DNA from: Dryocosmus kuriphilus
Taxonomy: Eukaryota; Arthropoda; Insecta; Hymenoptera; Cynipidae
DNA length: 64,000 bases
Assembly (NCBI GenBank): GCA_038277395.1
Contig: CM076197.1
Span: 30,769,564 to 30,833,563, forward strand
Direction: 5' to 3'
Shown: positions 11,037-21,159 of the stretch, one piece after another
Layout: each line of letters opens with the position of its first letter
Position numbering within the stretch: the stretch's first letter is position 1
Position numbers and translations under genes: made by a program
Notes under the pieces: generated by a model
Seen by the model: the letters and a program-made list of their open reading frames with translations, nothing else
Told to the model about the DNA's origin: nothing
Database searches by the model: none

Positions 11037-11853
11037 ACACAGTCCTGCAAAATTTGGCTTTTTGTAAGTTACAGAAATCACAGGGGGTGCACCTTGCAGA
11101 TTGTTTGATTCTGAAAGCGAATCCGGCCGAAGAAACTGCACAGCATGTCAGATTTTGGAGTAACTTCAGGTTAAATGGTTAAAGCATGGCCATTTTGGCC
11201 AAATTTATGAATTTATTGTAGGCGAATAGAATTCTTTCACTTCCGAAAACGGCATCGTATAGTAATAGTTTTCAGCTTTAAAATCCGTTTTTGTTTACCC
11301 CTGTACCATATCTTATAGCTGAAATATGCAAGTTTGAGTTTATAATACTGGCCATGCTGGTCAATATTAGGGATCCAATAAATCATTGCGATGAACAACT
11401 TTTGTCATGTTTTACATTTTCATCAGCAACGAGAGGGTATAATTTTTATTAACTTATACCAAAATGACGGATCTAATATAACATAATCAAGGTATCATCC
11501 AGTCCTTGAAGTCAAGATCAAAAGATGATGATCCAGACAATGAAGGCAAGATTAGAAGATGCACCAGCCAGTGAATGCAAGATCAGACGATGATGATGAC
11601 ACAGAAATAAGTGATAAGCGTTGTTGCAAAATACATAGGTGTCATAGTCTAAACTGTGATTCGTAACAGTTACCAGTTACCCCACAATAAATTCATAAAT
11701 TTGGCCAAAACGGCCATTTTTTGACCATTTAACCTGAAGTTACTCCAAAACATGTCGTGCTAGACAATTTCTAAGCCCGGATTCGTTTTCAGCGTCGAAA
11801 TATCTATAAGAGTCACCCCTGCCATTTCTACTGACCCGCGCAGGACTGTGTTC
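11037..11853. mobile_element. Foldback MITE, about 815 bp
   Basis: About 180 bases at each end are inverted copies. The left end begins CACAGTCCTGC and the right end finishes GCAGGACTGTG. The inner parts match as 'ggttaaatggt' / 'accatttaacc', 'gttactcca' / 'tggagtaac' and 'ccaaatttatgaattta' in reverse. The middle (about 11500-11620) is a non-coding stretch with GATGATGA words. No transposase and no clear TSD. Confidence 0.65.
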
Positions 11854-12059
11854 TTAATGTTCATAATTCATTTCACAGTCACGTAGCCAGGTTTGCAACT
11901 GTACTCACTAGGAGCGCGAAAAAACGCAGAATAAACGCAAAATCAGTGTCTAATGAAATGGTAAGTTACTTTTTTTTCATATCAGGTATTCTATTCAAAG
12001 CTGACACTCTTCGTCAAACATCTTTTATAGACAATTTCTCGCCGCACATATCTATCGCG

Positions 12060-12810
12060 GCATAAGTCTTTTGGTTTCTTTATATCCATGTATCTGTTCA
12101 TGCAAGCCCTTATGTCCCTATGGTTCATTGTATCTTTTCTTTAAAGAGTCTCGCCCACATATTCCCACCATTCCCTTCTTGATCTACTTCTCGTTACGTT
12201 GCCGTTAAATGCTCTTCATCTATTCTCTCAACATGACTAACCCTTCTCAACAAATATCTTTTGATCCTATTAATCAACGTTTCTCATATAACACATTCTT
12301 TGAGAACTCATTAATAACTGACTTTGTTCATTAGCATTTTACCGCATATATTCCATATGAATTGCATTCAAGCTGGGTTCACTTTAAGCCTATCCTTTTT
12401 TTGGTATGTTCAGGTCTCGATATCATATGACACAGGAGGAGCAAGGGCAGAATTACGAGTATATATTGCTATTTTAACTTTATTCGTCACCTTTTTACCT
12501 CTACTAATGGTTCCTATATTGTCCATAATCTTACCGCCCTCGTCTAAACGTCTGGATATATTTCTCCATCTATTTTTCCATCAGCGGTAAATAAATTTTC
12601 ACTAAATCGTCAAATTTAAAATCCTCTCTCCATCTAAGGTGATATTGCATACTGTTTTATCACAGCTTCTTTCAAACACAATAATCTTTGTCTTATTTAC
12701 GATACTAGTTAAACGTATACACTTCGAAAATAATCAGAACATAACCATAACTTAATCTGAAAATCATCTGCAGATGCTGTCGTAACAACTTCATCATTCA
12801 AAATGAAATC
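12060..12810 (-). pseudogene. RTE-like LINE reverse transcriptase C-terminal remnant
   Basis: Minus-strand frames read in order 'KTKIIVFERSCDKTVCNI', then 'VKIAIYTRNSALAPP', 'SYDIETWTYQKKDRLKV', 'MQFIWNICGKMLM', and 'IKRYLLRRVSHVERIDEEH'. This is the conserved tail of the RT thumb and C-terminal region of RTE-type and related LINEs ('..GCETW.., ..M.FLR.. G...., ..R.R..GHVERM'). Several stops and frame changes show it is dead. The catalytic YADD box is not preserved. Confidence 0.65.
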
Positions 12811-12988
12811 ATCAAGCTGAAATAAAATCATCAAAAATGAAGGTTAAAATTAAATTTGCATTTCATTTGCATTGCATCAAATTTTCTTTAAAAATTAATT
12901 AAGTAAAAATTATTTAATTTAAAATTAATCAATTTTTGAAAGTAACTATTTTAAAATGTATTAATTTTTGGAATTAATCATACAGTAA

Positions 12989-14430
12989 TTAATCTTTAAG
13001 GAAAACATTTGAGGATGTTGGGTAAGTTACACCTTTGTTTTTGTTGTGTTGTGTCATGTTATGTTGCACAAGAGTGTTCCGTCGTAAAAAATATTTGGGG
13101 CCTTTTTGTTCTTGATTATATTTCTGATGGATTATAAATTCAGTGCATGATGGTATATACGCATACGAGATTTGTTTGCGAAGTGCCTCACTTTTAGGAG
13201 TGTAGTTAGTAGCTGCAAGCCGCACTACAATATTCAAATTTTCATAATTTATGCTTAATCTGGTCTTAGATTTACTAGTATTCATTTGAGAGAACATCGA
13301 TTCGTAGCGGCAAATAGTTCCACGTATTGACATTTATCTCTGGAAGACGATGATCAAATTTTGATATTCTGAAAACTGAAGGCGCCAATCGTTACAGGAA
13401 AACGTAATTACTTACGAATTTATACAATTTTCATGGATGCTTAGAAATACAATTATCTTCGTAATTTATTTACGGCTTAATCTGAGTGAAAATTTTGATT
13501 TAACTAACGTGTTTATCAGAGAGTAAAAATCGGTTTCATGATGTTAAGATCTTGAAATCTTTCTTCAAAGTCTTATCTTAATTCTTTAAGGATTTTAAGA
13601 TACCGATCCGCAACTTCTGAAGAAAAGGTCATGTCTCGTTCTTTACTCGCTTATTCAAAATTCTTGAATTCCCCTTCGGTGAACCTTCTTCGTTGGATAA
13701 TGCTTACCCACCTGCCGATTTTTTTAAATTGATTGAACGATCGTAGAGAAGTTCGTACTGTGGTCTGTTGTGTTGGCACCGTTTTATTTAAAATGTTCAT
13801 TTCTTTCAAAACATCTGCGAGAAACGCGAAGTCCAATATCTACGCAGGATCGCACAACTCAACGCAGTATTCGTTACTAGATTCTAAAAATTTAACTATT
13901 TAAGGTAAATAAGTTTCAAAATTTGCATACGTATACCCAAGCGCTTAACCACTTTACTTCGTTAATCAACAACAAATCTGTAAATTCGGCTGAAACACTT
14001 TCAAGCAGGAGTTTAAATAGACTGTTGTAATTCACGCGTATTAATTAATTATTTTTTTTGACAACTTCAAATACGGTATTTATATTTAATGTTTTTCCAC
14101 AAAATACTTCTTGATGTATTATGGAACGAAACGATAAAAAATCCGAAAAGTCTTCGTCATTCAAACATGGTTCCGTGAACCCTGCAATTCTTCCTGTCAT
14201 TGACGGAGTACAGTTTTCTAGACCAAGGTAAATATTAATTCCAGTCGTTTACCCCGTCAATGTAATGAGCTCTAGTAACTCCTTCTTTAACACTGCTATC
14301 TTCCAGAACGAAGCGAATCATGAAAACTAATTGAGCAGTGTCAGATTTATCAGTTGATTCATCTAAATGAATATAAAAGCAAACACATTTTTTTAAATCG
14401 ATATTTAATTTTCCGAATAACATTCTTAAA
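12989..14430 (-). pseudogene. hAT transposase, C-terminal two-thirds (ZBED5/GTF2IRD2-like group)
   Basis: Read from 14430 downward on the minus strand: 'FYIHLDESTDKSDTAQLVF' (14400-14330) is the first catalytic-Asp strand of this hAT group; 'DFAFLADVLKEMNILNK' (about 13830-13780) is the middle helical region; 'CRYESMFSQMNTSKSKTR' with 'NLNIVVRLA' (13310-13210) is the C-terminal hAT dimerisation region. Frames are broken between these blocks. The N-terminal part lies at 19394-20010, separated by the LINE and its flanking repeats. These blocks would once have formed one domesticated-type or autonomous hAT gene; no TIR was fixed. Confidence 0.7.
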
Positions 14431-14452
14431 CGATTCTAAAGTTATTTTGAAA

Positions 14453-14590
14453 ATTAAAGCAAACTAAATTCTTAAGAGATCGCTCTGGCCCGACTTTTTA
14501 AAAATGGTGTGAATTTTTTTTTATTTAAACACAAGGTTTGAAAAAATTGTTAACTTTAACACATGAATGCAATAACAACGTTTAAGCTAT
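14453..14590. repeat. Inverted-repeat arm facing 19360-19490
   Basis: 'aaattcttaagagatcgctc' here matches the reverse complement of 19455-19485, and the match goes on more weakly ('atttaaacacaaggtttgaa' with 'ttcaaactttatgtttaaat'). The two arms bracket the tandem repeats and LINE that separate the two hAT halves, so they could be ends of a foldback insertion or mark an inversion. Confidence 0.6.
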
Positions 14591-14819
14591 TCATAATGCG
14601 TGATATTAATATATAATCGTTTAATAAATATTTCAAAAGTGCGAATTAGTTTTTATTTATATATAAATAGTTTCTTATCACAACTATTTTGTTATAAACA
14701 ATAGAAAAATATTTTCTAATGATTTTGGATATTTATGACGTGATTTTTGTCTTTAATCCAATTAAAAATGATAATCAAATATTACCCAACAAAATTATCG
14801 CATATATTATTTTTTATAA

Positions 14820-15365
14820 ACAAATATCATAAACCAGTTTGCAGTTTAAGCAGTTTTGTAGAGTTTTAGTTCCTTTTCTTTTAAACTTGCCTTGCTTCGC
14901 TTGCCGCTGATAATTCAGTAAAGCACATTGTCATTTAATGACAAAAGTGATTTCTCTAAACAATTTTCATAAACAGATTCGCAGTTTAAGCAGTCTTTTG
15001 GAGTTTTAGGCACATATTAAAAAGGTACTTAAAACTCTCAAAAATTGCTTAAACTACGAACTTATTGATGCAAATTGTTTATAACAGTCACACTCGTCAT
15101 GAAATAATAATTTACTTCATTGAATTATCACTGAACAGCCAATTATGGCACGTTTAAAAGAAAAGTAACCAAAACTCTAAAATAATTCTTAAACTGAGAA
15201 TTTTTTTATGCAATTTGCTTATAAAAACCAGATTTGTCATTAAATGACAACGTAATTCACTGAATTATGACTGGCTGGTAGAGCAAGGTACGTCTAAAAA
15301 AAAAGAACCTAAAACTCTAAAAATTTGTCTGAACAGCGCATTTGTTTATACAAATTGTTTATAAT
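14820..15365. repeat. Degenerate 125-130-bp tandem repeat
   Basis: Four to five units share 'ggagttttag(g)..', 'ttaaactgcgaa', 'tgcaaattg(t)ttata', 'tcatttaatgaca' and 'ttcactgaattatgactg'. A further piece of the same unit follows the LINE at about 19266-19350, which shows the LINE landed inside this array. Confidence 0.7.
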
Positions 15366-15933
15366 AATTACCATTTTTATTGGCTTCCGTTTCCTGTACC
15401 GAAAGGTAAAGTACGCATGTTTATTCTGTGCTATCTTTTTTGGTTTTGGCGACGTGTGTAGAGGTGTGATTGAGGTGAAAGTCGATAAGGGAGGTGAGTG
15501 TAGTGAAAGGGTTGTGTGGTAGTGTGGGGGAGTTGTTTTGTAAAGTTGGAAGGGTTGAAACGAAAGTCGAAAGTGAGAGTTTAGAGGTTAGTTGACGAGG
15601 TCGGAAAAGTGAGGAGGAAGATAAGGGACAGCAGGTCGGTAAGTTAGACCAGCATGTTTACAATGAGGAGTCCAAGGGGGCCAGTAGAGGGCAGCAGCAG
15701 GTAGATAACTTCGGTGCTGATGAGCCTACTGTGGCCGGCGAAACATGGAGGGGTGAGGGTGATTCCGGGGATAGTACTGATTATGGAGAGAGGCAGTTTA
15801 CTACGCCGGGAAATTTTGTGAGGGGGGAGAAAGAAGGGGGACTAACCGACAGATGAACTCGAGGTAGACCGTCAAATCGGGAACTGCTTAGTAGATCGAG
15901 ATCTAGCAGGTAGATGAGAAGGATTGGAGGAGG

Positions 15934-16560
15934 GTGAAGAGGAAGTTACCAAAGGGATATATATGGAAGATGCAAGAGGCAAAGAAAGATAAGGTACAGG
16001 GAAGAAGGAAAGGGGGCATGGTTCCAGGAGTAAGGAATGAATTGGTAGGCGAAGAGAGAATAGAAATGGGATTTGAGGAAACAGATGGAGTAGTAACGAG
16101 AATGGTGAATATAGGAAGAAGAAAGGTGAGGATAGTTTGCATCTGCAGGAGAAGGGGAGAAGAAAAAGGTTGGAGTGCGATTAGGAAATGGGTGGCGAAA
16201 AAGGATGATGAATTGGTTATGATAGGAGGCGATCTGAATGCTTGGACAGGGGAACAGGGAGGAGAAATGTGGGATAAAGAGAGTGAGACTTTCAGGAGAA
16301 AATCGAAACATAAGCAGGTGGACTAGGAGGGTAAGACTCTACTGGAAATTCTGGTAGAAACAGGATGGTCCATTTGTAATGGGAACTCGGACGGGGATGA
16401 GGAAGGAGAGATTCAATTTTCAGGAAAAGGAGAAAGAGTAATAGACTACATTCTGGCAGAGGAAAGGATAAGGAGGCTGTTGGAAAGAATGGAAGTAGGG
16501 AACGAAATAGGGTTAGAACACTTCCCGGTAATTGCAACGTTGAAATTTTGGAATTGGAGA
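15934..16560 (+). pseudogene. LINE apurinic endonuclease domain (EEP)
   Basis: 'PKGYIWKMQEAKK' and 'GGMVPGVRNELV' open the region; 'VMIGGDLNAWTG' (about 16215-16250) is the EEP Gly-Asp-x-Asn strand; after a stop at 16324-16326 the same frame goes on to 'RVIDYILAEERI' (16437-16470) and 'GLEHFPVIA' (about 16512), which correspond to the Asp-Tyr and S-D-H strands, the latter altered to E-H. The family endonuclease nicks target DNA for target-primed reverse transcription. The N-terminal catalytic Asn/Glu strands are not evident. One in-frame stop, so inactive. Confidence 0.7.
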
Positions 16561-17064
16561 AGAGAGGGAAGGAAGAAGAAGGGAGTGACAAGGAAGAAAG
16601 CAAAGATGGGCAAGTGGGGAGTTGATAAAATAAGAGAATATACGGACAGAATGGAAGAAGAGAATACTATGATTGAAGAGGGGGAAGGCGTGGATGCGAT
16701 GTTGTGTAAGATAAAGGAAAGGGTAGAGAAGATAGTGGACGAAATTAGGCCAAGTGAGGAGGAAAAAAGGGAGAAAAGAGGATGGTGGGACGTGGAATGT
16801 ATAGAGAGTAAAGAACGTATGAAATTATCGTTAAAGAATTGGAGAAGAGGAGAGATGGACAGAAAGGAATATAATAAAAGAAAAAGGGAACACAAGAAAT
16901 TACTGGATGTGAAAAGACAAGAGGAGAAGATGAGGTACATCAAGGAGGTAGAGAAAGCAATAAAGGAAGGCAGAGAATGGGAGGTGATCAACAGAGAGAG
17001 GTGTGGATGGAAAGGAATCAATGAAGAGATAAATATGGAGGAATGAACGGTATACTTCAAGAAA

Positions 17065-18277
17065 TTGCTAGGAGGCGTGGATAGCAAAGTCAAGGGGGAA
17101 GGCGGAAAGCGCAAGGAGGGAGGAATCGAAGGGGGGAATGAGGTGACCAGAGAGGAGGTGAATCAAACAATTGAGAAGTTACAAAGAAACAAGGCGACAG
17201 GAGAGGATGGGATGGAGAATGAAGCGTTGAAATTTGGAGGAAGAAGGATTAGAGAAGAGATCTGGGAAGTATGTAGTAGAGTATGGAGAGGGGAAGGATG
17301 GCCCAAGGAGTGGAGAACAGGTTTGGTAATTCCGTTGTTAAGGAAAAGCAGGGGTAGAAAAGTGGAAGATTATAGAGGAAGCACTCTCATGCCAGTAACG
17401 TATAAAACTTACGCGGAGATGCTTATGAAGAGATTAGAAGAACAGGTAGAAGATAAAGGAAGTATTCCACACAATCAAACAGGATTCAGAAAGGGGATGG
17501 GAAGAGTGGATAACATTTTCGTTCTGAATTACCTAGTCAACAGGAACCTGGGACAGAAGAAAGGAAAGCTAGTTGTACTCTTCGTAAATTTTAAGGCAGC
17601 TTTCGACTCTGTGAATAGAAAAGTTTTATGGAAGGCAATGAAAGAGAGGGGGGTCGACGAAGAGTTGATTGAGAGGATAAAAGAGGTCTTTGCGGAGAAG
17701 AAGACAAGGGTGACGATCGGTGAACAGAAAGGGGAGGAGTTTTGGACAGGGAGGGGTCTTAGGCAAGGGTGCCCGCTAAGTCCATTGTATTTAGCATAAT
17801 GTTAGCAGACCTAGAAGAAAAAATGAAAAGAATGGTAATGGAGGTACAGTTCTAGGAAATAAAATAATATACTCACTAGCGTACGCGGACGATGTGGTGC
17901 TTCTAGCAGAGAATGAAAATGGAATGAGCTTGCTAATGAAAGGATTCGAAGAGTATGGGAGAGAGAAAGACTTGACAATTAATGTGACAGAGACAAAAAT
18001 AGTATGTTTTAGAAAGGGAAAGAATGAAGTAAAGTATGGATGGAAGATAAATGGAGAAATGTTGGAAAGGGTAGAGGAATTTTGTTATTTAGGATTTTGG
18101 TTCGAAGCGGGAGGTGGAAATGATTTACAGGTGAAAAAATGGATGGAAAGTGCGAGTAAGGTGATGGGTCAAGTGTGGGGGATTGGAAAAAGAAGACTCA
18201 AAGAGGACTGGAAGATGAGATTATGGCTGTTTGACTCGCTGGTATGGTCAGTGATGTGTTACGGAGTGGAAATATGA
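17065..18277 (+). pseudogene. LINE reverse transcriptase
   Basis: Reads 'NKATGEDGMENEALKF' (RT box 0/1), 'GWPKEWRTGLVIPLLRK', 'NQTGFRKGMGRVDNIF' (box 2b), 'FVNFKAAFDSVNRK' (box A, with Asn in place of the first catalytic Asp), 'GLRQGCPLSP' (box B), then a frame break near 17785, and 'LAYADDVVLLAE' at about 17876-17911 (box C, two Asp present), 'EEFCYLGFWFEAGG' and 'LFDSLVWSVMCYGVE'. A preceding linker ORF (16480-17046) joins it to the endonuclease. The lost box A Asp and frameshifts make it non-functional. Confidence 0.8.
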
Positions 18278-18419
18278 GGTTGGAAGGAGTACAAGAAGGT
18301 AGAAAACATGCAAGAAAGATTTCTGAGATGGGTTATGGGAGTAAGCTAACTTCCCAGGTTATATGTTGAGAGAAGAAACAGGAAAAGAGAAATTCGTGAT
18401 AGGGTAGAGAAAAAGGGTC

Positions 18420-19046
18420 CGGAATTTCGAAGAGAAACTTAAGAGTAGCAAGGGTAGCAAAATAGCACAAGTGTGCCGACAGGAATTGATAAATAGAGAG
18501 AGGAGAGGTAACATGGGACATTCAAAATGGGAGGAAGAGAGATGGCAAGTTGGAAGGGAATGGAGAATGTGTGACGAGGGGAGGGAGTGGCAGGAAATTG
18601 AAGGGGAAATGAGTAAGAAGCAGGAAGAGAAGAGGTGGGAAAATATTCTAGAGTCAAAATATAATAAATGGTATAAATTCGTGAAGATGGAAGGGGTCCC
18701 AGAATATTTAGGGAAATTGAAAAAGGAGGGCAGGTGGGCCAGGATGATATGTTTCAGAATGGGTGAAGGCATGAATGAATGTAAATATTGGATGAGTGAA
18801 GAAATAAAAATATGCAGGGTATGTAGGTATGAAAGGGAATCATGGGAGCACGTGTTGGAGAGGTGCACAGGCGAAGAGGAAGGGGGAAAGAGCGTGGTAG
18901 ATAGTGTTAGGTGGATACTGAAAGGTTGTGGACAAGGGGAAAACTGGGTGAAAAGCTTAGAAAAGGAAAGGGAAGAGAGGATGTATGGGGGAGGAGAAAA
19001 CCAAAAGCGAAGGAAAATCAGTGTTGCGTGTCGTAGAAAAGCTTGA
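18420..19046 (+). pseudogene. LINE ORF2 C-terminal region with CCHC knuckle
   Basis: Continues the RT in another frame. 'CRVCRYERESWEHVLERC' at about 18815-18868 has the spacing CX2CX8HX4C typical of the C-terminal zinc motif of these LINEs. Highly charged Glu/Arg/Lys-rich helices precede it. The same region is repeated, diverged, at 21540-22020. Long minus-strand open frames across this stretch are mirror artefacts of its purine bias. Confidence 0.7.
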
Positions 19047-19359
19047 ATAGTAATGGTAAGAGAAAACGGAAGCCCTGGAAGGTCTCGCGCTCTTGTTAGA
19101 TATTAGATAATAAATAGTAAGACAGTATTTAAGAATTTTTTATATAATGAAACTATAATAGGTTAAGATAAGTATAAGGCATAGTGGTTAAGTGAAATTG
19201 TAAAGGATGTAAAGGGAACGGAGCCCTCAAACCCGTAAGGGAGAGTAATAAACGAATTACAATTGTTGTTAAATGGCACTGTATTTCACTGAACTATAAC
19301 TGATAAGCTGGACAAGGCACGTTAAAGAAGTACCTAAAACTCTTAAAAGTTCAGTGTTA

Positions 19360-19490
19360 TTATTGCACTCATATATTAAAATAAACAATTTTTTCAAACT
19401 TTATGTTTAAATAACAAAATTTGACAACATGTTTCAAAAATCGTATCAGAGCGATCTCTTAAGAATTTAATTTGCTTTAACTTGTTGCCG
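19360..19490. repeat. Inverted-repeat arm facing 14453-14590
   Basis: Reverse complement of 14453-14590, best in the 'gagcgatctcttaagaattt' region (19452-19471). It overlaps the end of the N-terminal hAT fragment. Confidence 0.6.
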
Positions 19491-20010
19491 GAATCGTATT
19501 TTGAATATTTTATCAGCATTCTGCCCCACCGTACGTCTGTAAAGGCTTTCGTAGTCTCCACAATTTTTTGAGATACGTATGTCAAATGATGCAAGAGTAC
19601 AATAATGGGTATTAATAGTAAAGAAATCTTAAATTTTTTCCTTTTTATTGCATTTAGAGTATACTTCCTTTAATTGAAACAATTTTCTAGCGCGCAGCGC
19701 ACTTCTAATTGAAAGCGAATCACCGAGGTCAGAGTGCAATGTATCGAAATGTCTCGAATATTTCTCTTTTGGTTCATCGCTAAATTTCTTTACACACCAG
19801 GCAATAGCATACATATTTGTCGATTTGAATAAGAAGTATCTCGTCTTCTTATTTCCTTCAAAAAAGTATAATTTCGTTTTTCATTCTTCTTTATACGTTT
19901 TTCCGGTATAACTGGCTCTGTATCACTTTCCAAATTAGCTGAGGATAAACTGGAAAGAGAACTTGAACTAAAACTCTCTATATTTTGTAACGTGCAGGCT
20001 TTGAACATAT
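19394..20010 (-). pseudogene. hAT transposase, N-terminal part with BED-like zinc finger
   Basis: From 20010 downward: a Ser-rich leader ('SSSSLSSLSS'), a basic 'RIKKNEKRNYTFLKEIRR' stretch, 'WCVKKFSDEPKEKYSRHFDT' ending in an HFxxxH-like zinc ligand pair, 'LFQLKEVYSKCNKKEKI', and then 'YVSQKIVETTKAFTDVRWG' and 'NKLKQIKFLRDRSDTI'. This order (BED finger, then a helical domain that precedes the DESTD strand) fits the missing front of the transposase at 12989-14430. Frames are broken twice. Confidence 0.6.
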
Positions 20011-20120
20011 TAAACTCCGTAAAGTTATGTGATCCCTATCTTCCAGCGGTTTCATAAGAACTATATAGTCGATACATAGTGGAAAATCTACGAGCACACT
20101 GACAAGGAAGGTTCTTCAGG

Positions 20121-20680
20121 TATGCCTCGCCGATTTTAAAGAAACTTTGATATGTTGTAGGGTATAAAAAAATAAGAGACACATGTTTTTTTGGGCTAAA
20201 AAACTTAGTTAGGGGATAAAAACTACCCTTAAATTTCACCCCCAAAAACGGTTTTTGCTAAATACCTCGGTTTGAAGTCAATATTTTTCGATGAAGCAAA
20301 ATGCAGGTTATTTCTTATGAATAGAATGAGTCATCCATGATTATTTTAATCATAAGGGTTACACCTACTATTTTTAGGGGTTGAAAAAAAATTTTTTGGC
20401 ATAATTTTATCGACCTAAAAATCATAAAACAATTGGAAAAATTGTAAAGAAATCTTTGAACGCGCATTACAAAAAAAAAGGTGAAATGTGTCAGCATTTT
20501 TTTAAATATCACCCCTAAAGGTGGTAAACCACCTCTAACACTGAATAAAGACGAACACGTAAAAATTTCATGAAAAACACTGTGATTAGAGGTTTTCGAG
20601 GTCGCTGATTACGAATCTGCTATCAGATTTTGAAAATCCATAATGGCAGATCCAATATGGCACACAAAAATTGTCGAAAG
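20121..20680. repeat. Left TIR of the 20121-24130 transposon
   Basis: Inverted partner of 23610-24130 with perhaps 80 percent identity by eye. It carries 'taggggataaaaactaccc', 'tttttcgatga', 'gaatgagtcatcc' and 'tcacccctaaaggtggt' blocks. Inside it, near 20585-20740, is a direct duplication of the 'ttttcgaggtcgctgattac' phrase (20592 and 20718). Confidence 0.75.
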
Positions 20681-20784
20681 AAATTTTAACTTCTATAAAA
20701 ATGTTGTACACAAGATTTTTCGAGGTCGCTGATTACAAATAATATATCGAACTTTGAAAAATCAAAAAGGTGATTCCAATACGA

Positions 20785-21030
20785 ACTCCTAAGCCCCAGA
20801 CAGGCCGAAGGCCCGTGCTATTAAACCGTAAGACTCCAAACCTCTAAACACCAAACAGGCCGAAGGCCTGTGCTTTTAAGCCCCAAAACTTCCAACCCTA
20901 AACCCCAGAGAAGCCGAAGGCCTATGTTTTAAAACCAAATAACCTGGAACCCCTTAACCCCAGACAAGCCGAAGGTCTGTATTTCAAAACTAAATAACCC
21001 CGAACCCTTAAATTCTAAACAGGCCTAGAA
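20785..21030. repeat. 60-bp tandem repeat built on ggccgaaggcc
   Basis: Four units and a partial, each with 'a(c/a)aggccgaaggcctgtg' (with variants) followed by 'ttttaa..cc..aac', at about 20801, 20857, 20910, 20965 and a last piece at 21018. The core ggcc-gaa-ggcc is a tight hairpin. It lies just inside the left TIR. Confidence 0.85.
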
Positions 21031-21159
21031 ATGGGTATTCGAAAATGATTTTAAATTTTCATTTTATTTATCATCAATAATGTCTCTGTTAATTACATTA
21101 AAGAGTTTTTACTATCTGTAGTCTAACTGGTTTCGTTATAGTACTAATTTCTTTCTTTT

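Larger units (their letters stand above)
15380..19265 (+). mobile_element. Degenerate full-length LINE (APE-type, Jockey/R1/I-like)
   Basis: The 5' edge is inferred from where the host 125-bp tandem repeat stops, the 3' edge from where it resumes. A purine-rich (GGAAGA-type) composition starts near 15430 and contrasts sharply with the AT-rich flanks. Endonuclease, reverse transcriptase and a C-terminal CCHC motif follow in order on the plus strand with several frame breaks. The 3' end is a short untranslated tail ending in 'gagagtaataaacgaattac' with no long poly(A). A second, 5'-truncated copy with the same tail lies at 21510-22425. Confidence 0.75.

Noticed and set aside
16446..17114. 222-codon Ser/Leu-rich minus-strand frame, and the similar one at 18359-18868
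   Set aside because: Mirror of the purine-rich LINE ORF2 on the plus strand; low-complexity pyrimidine codons only.
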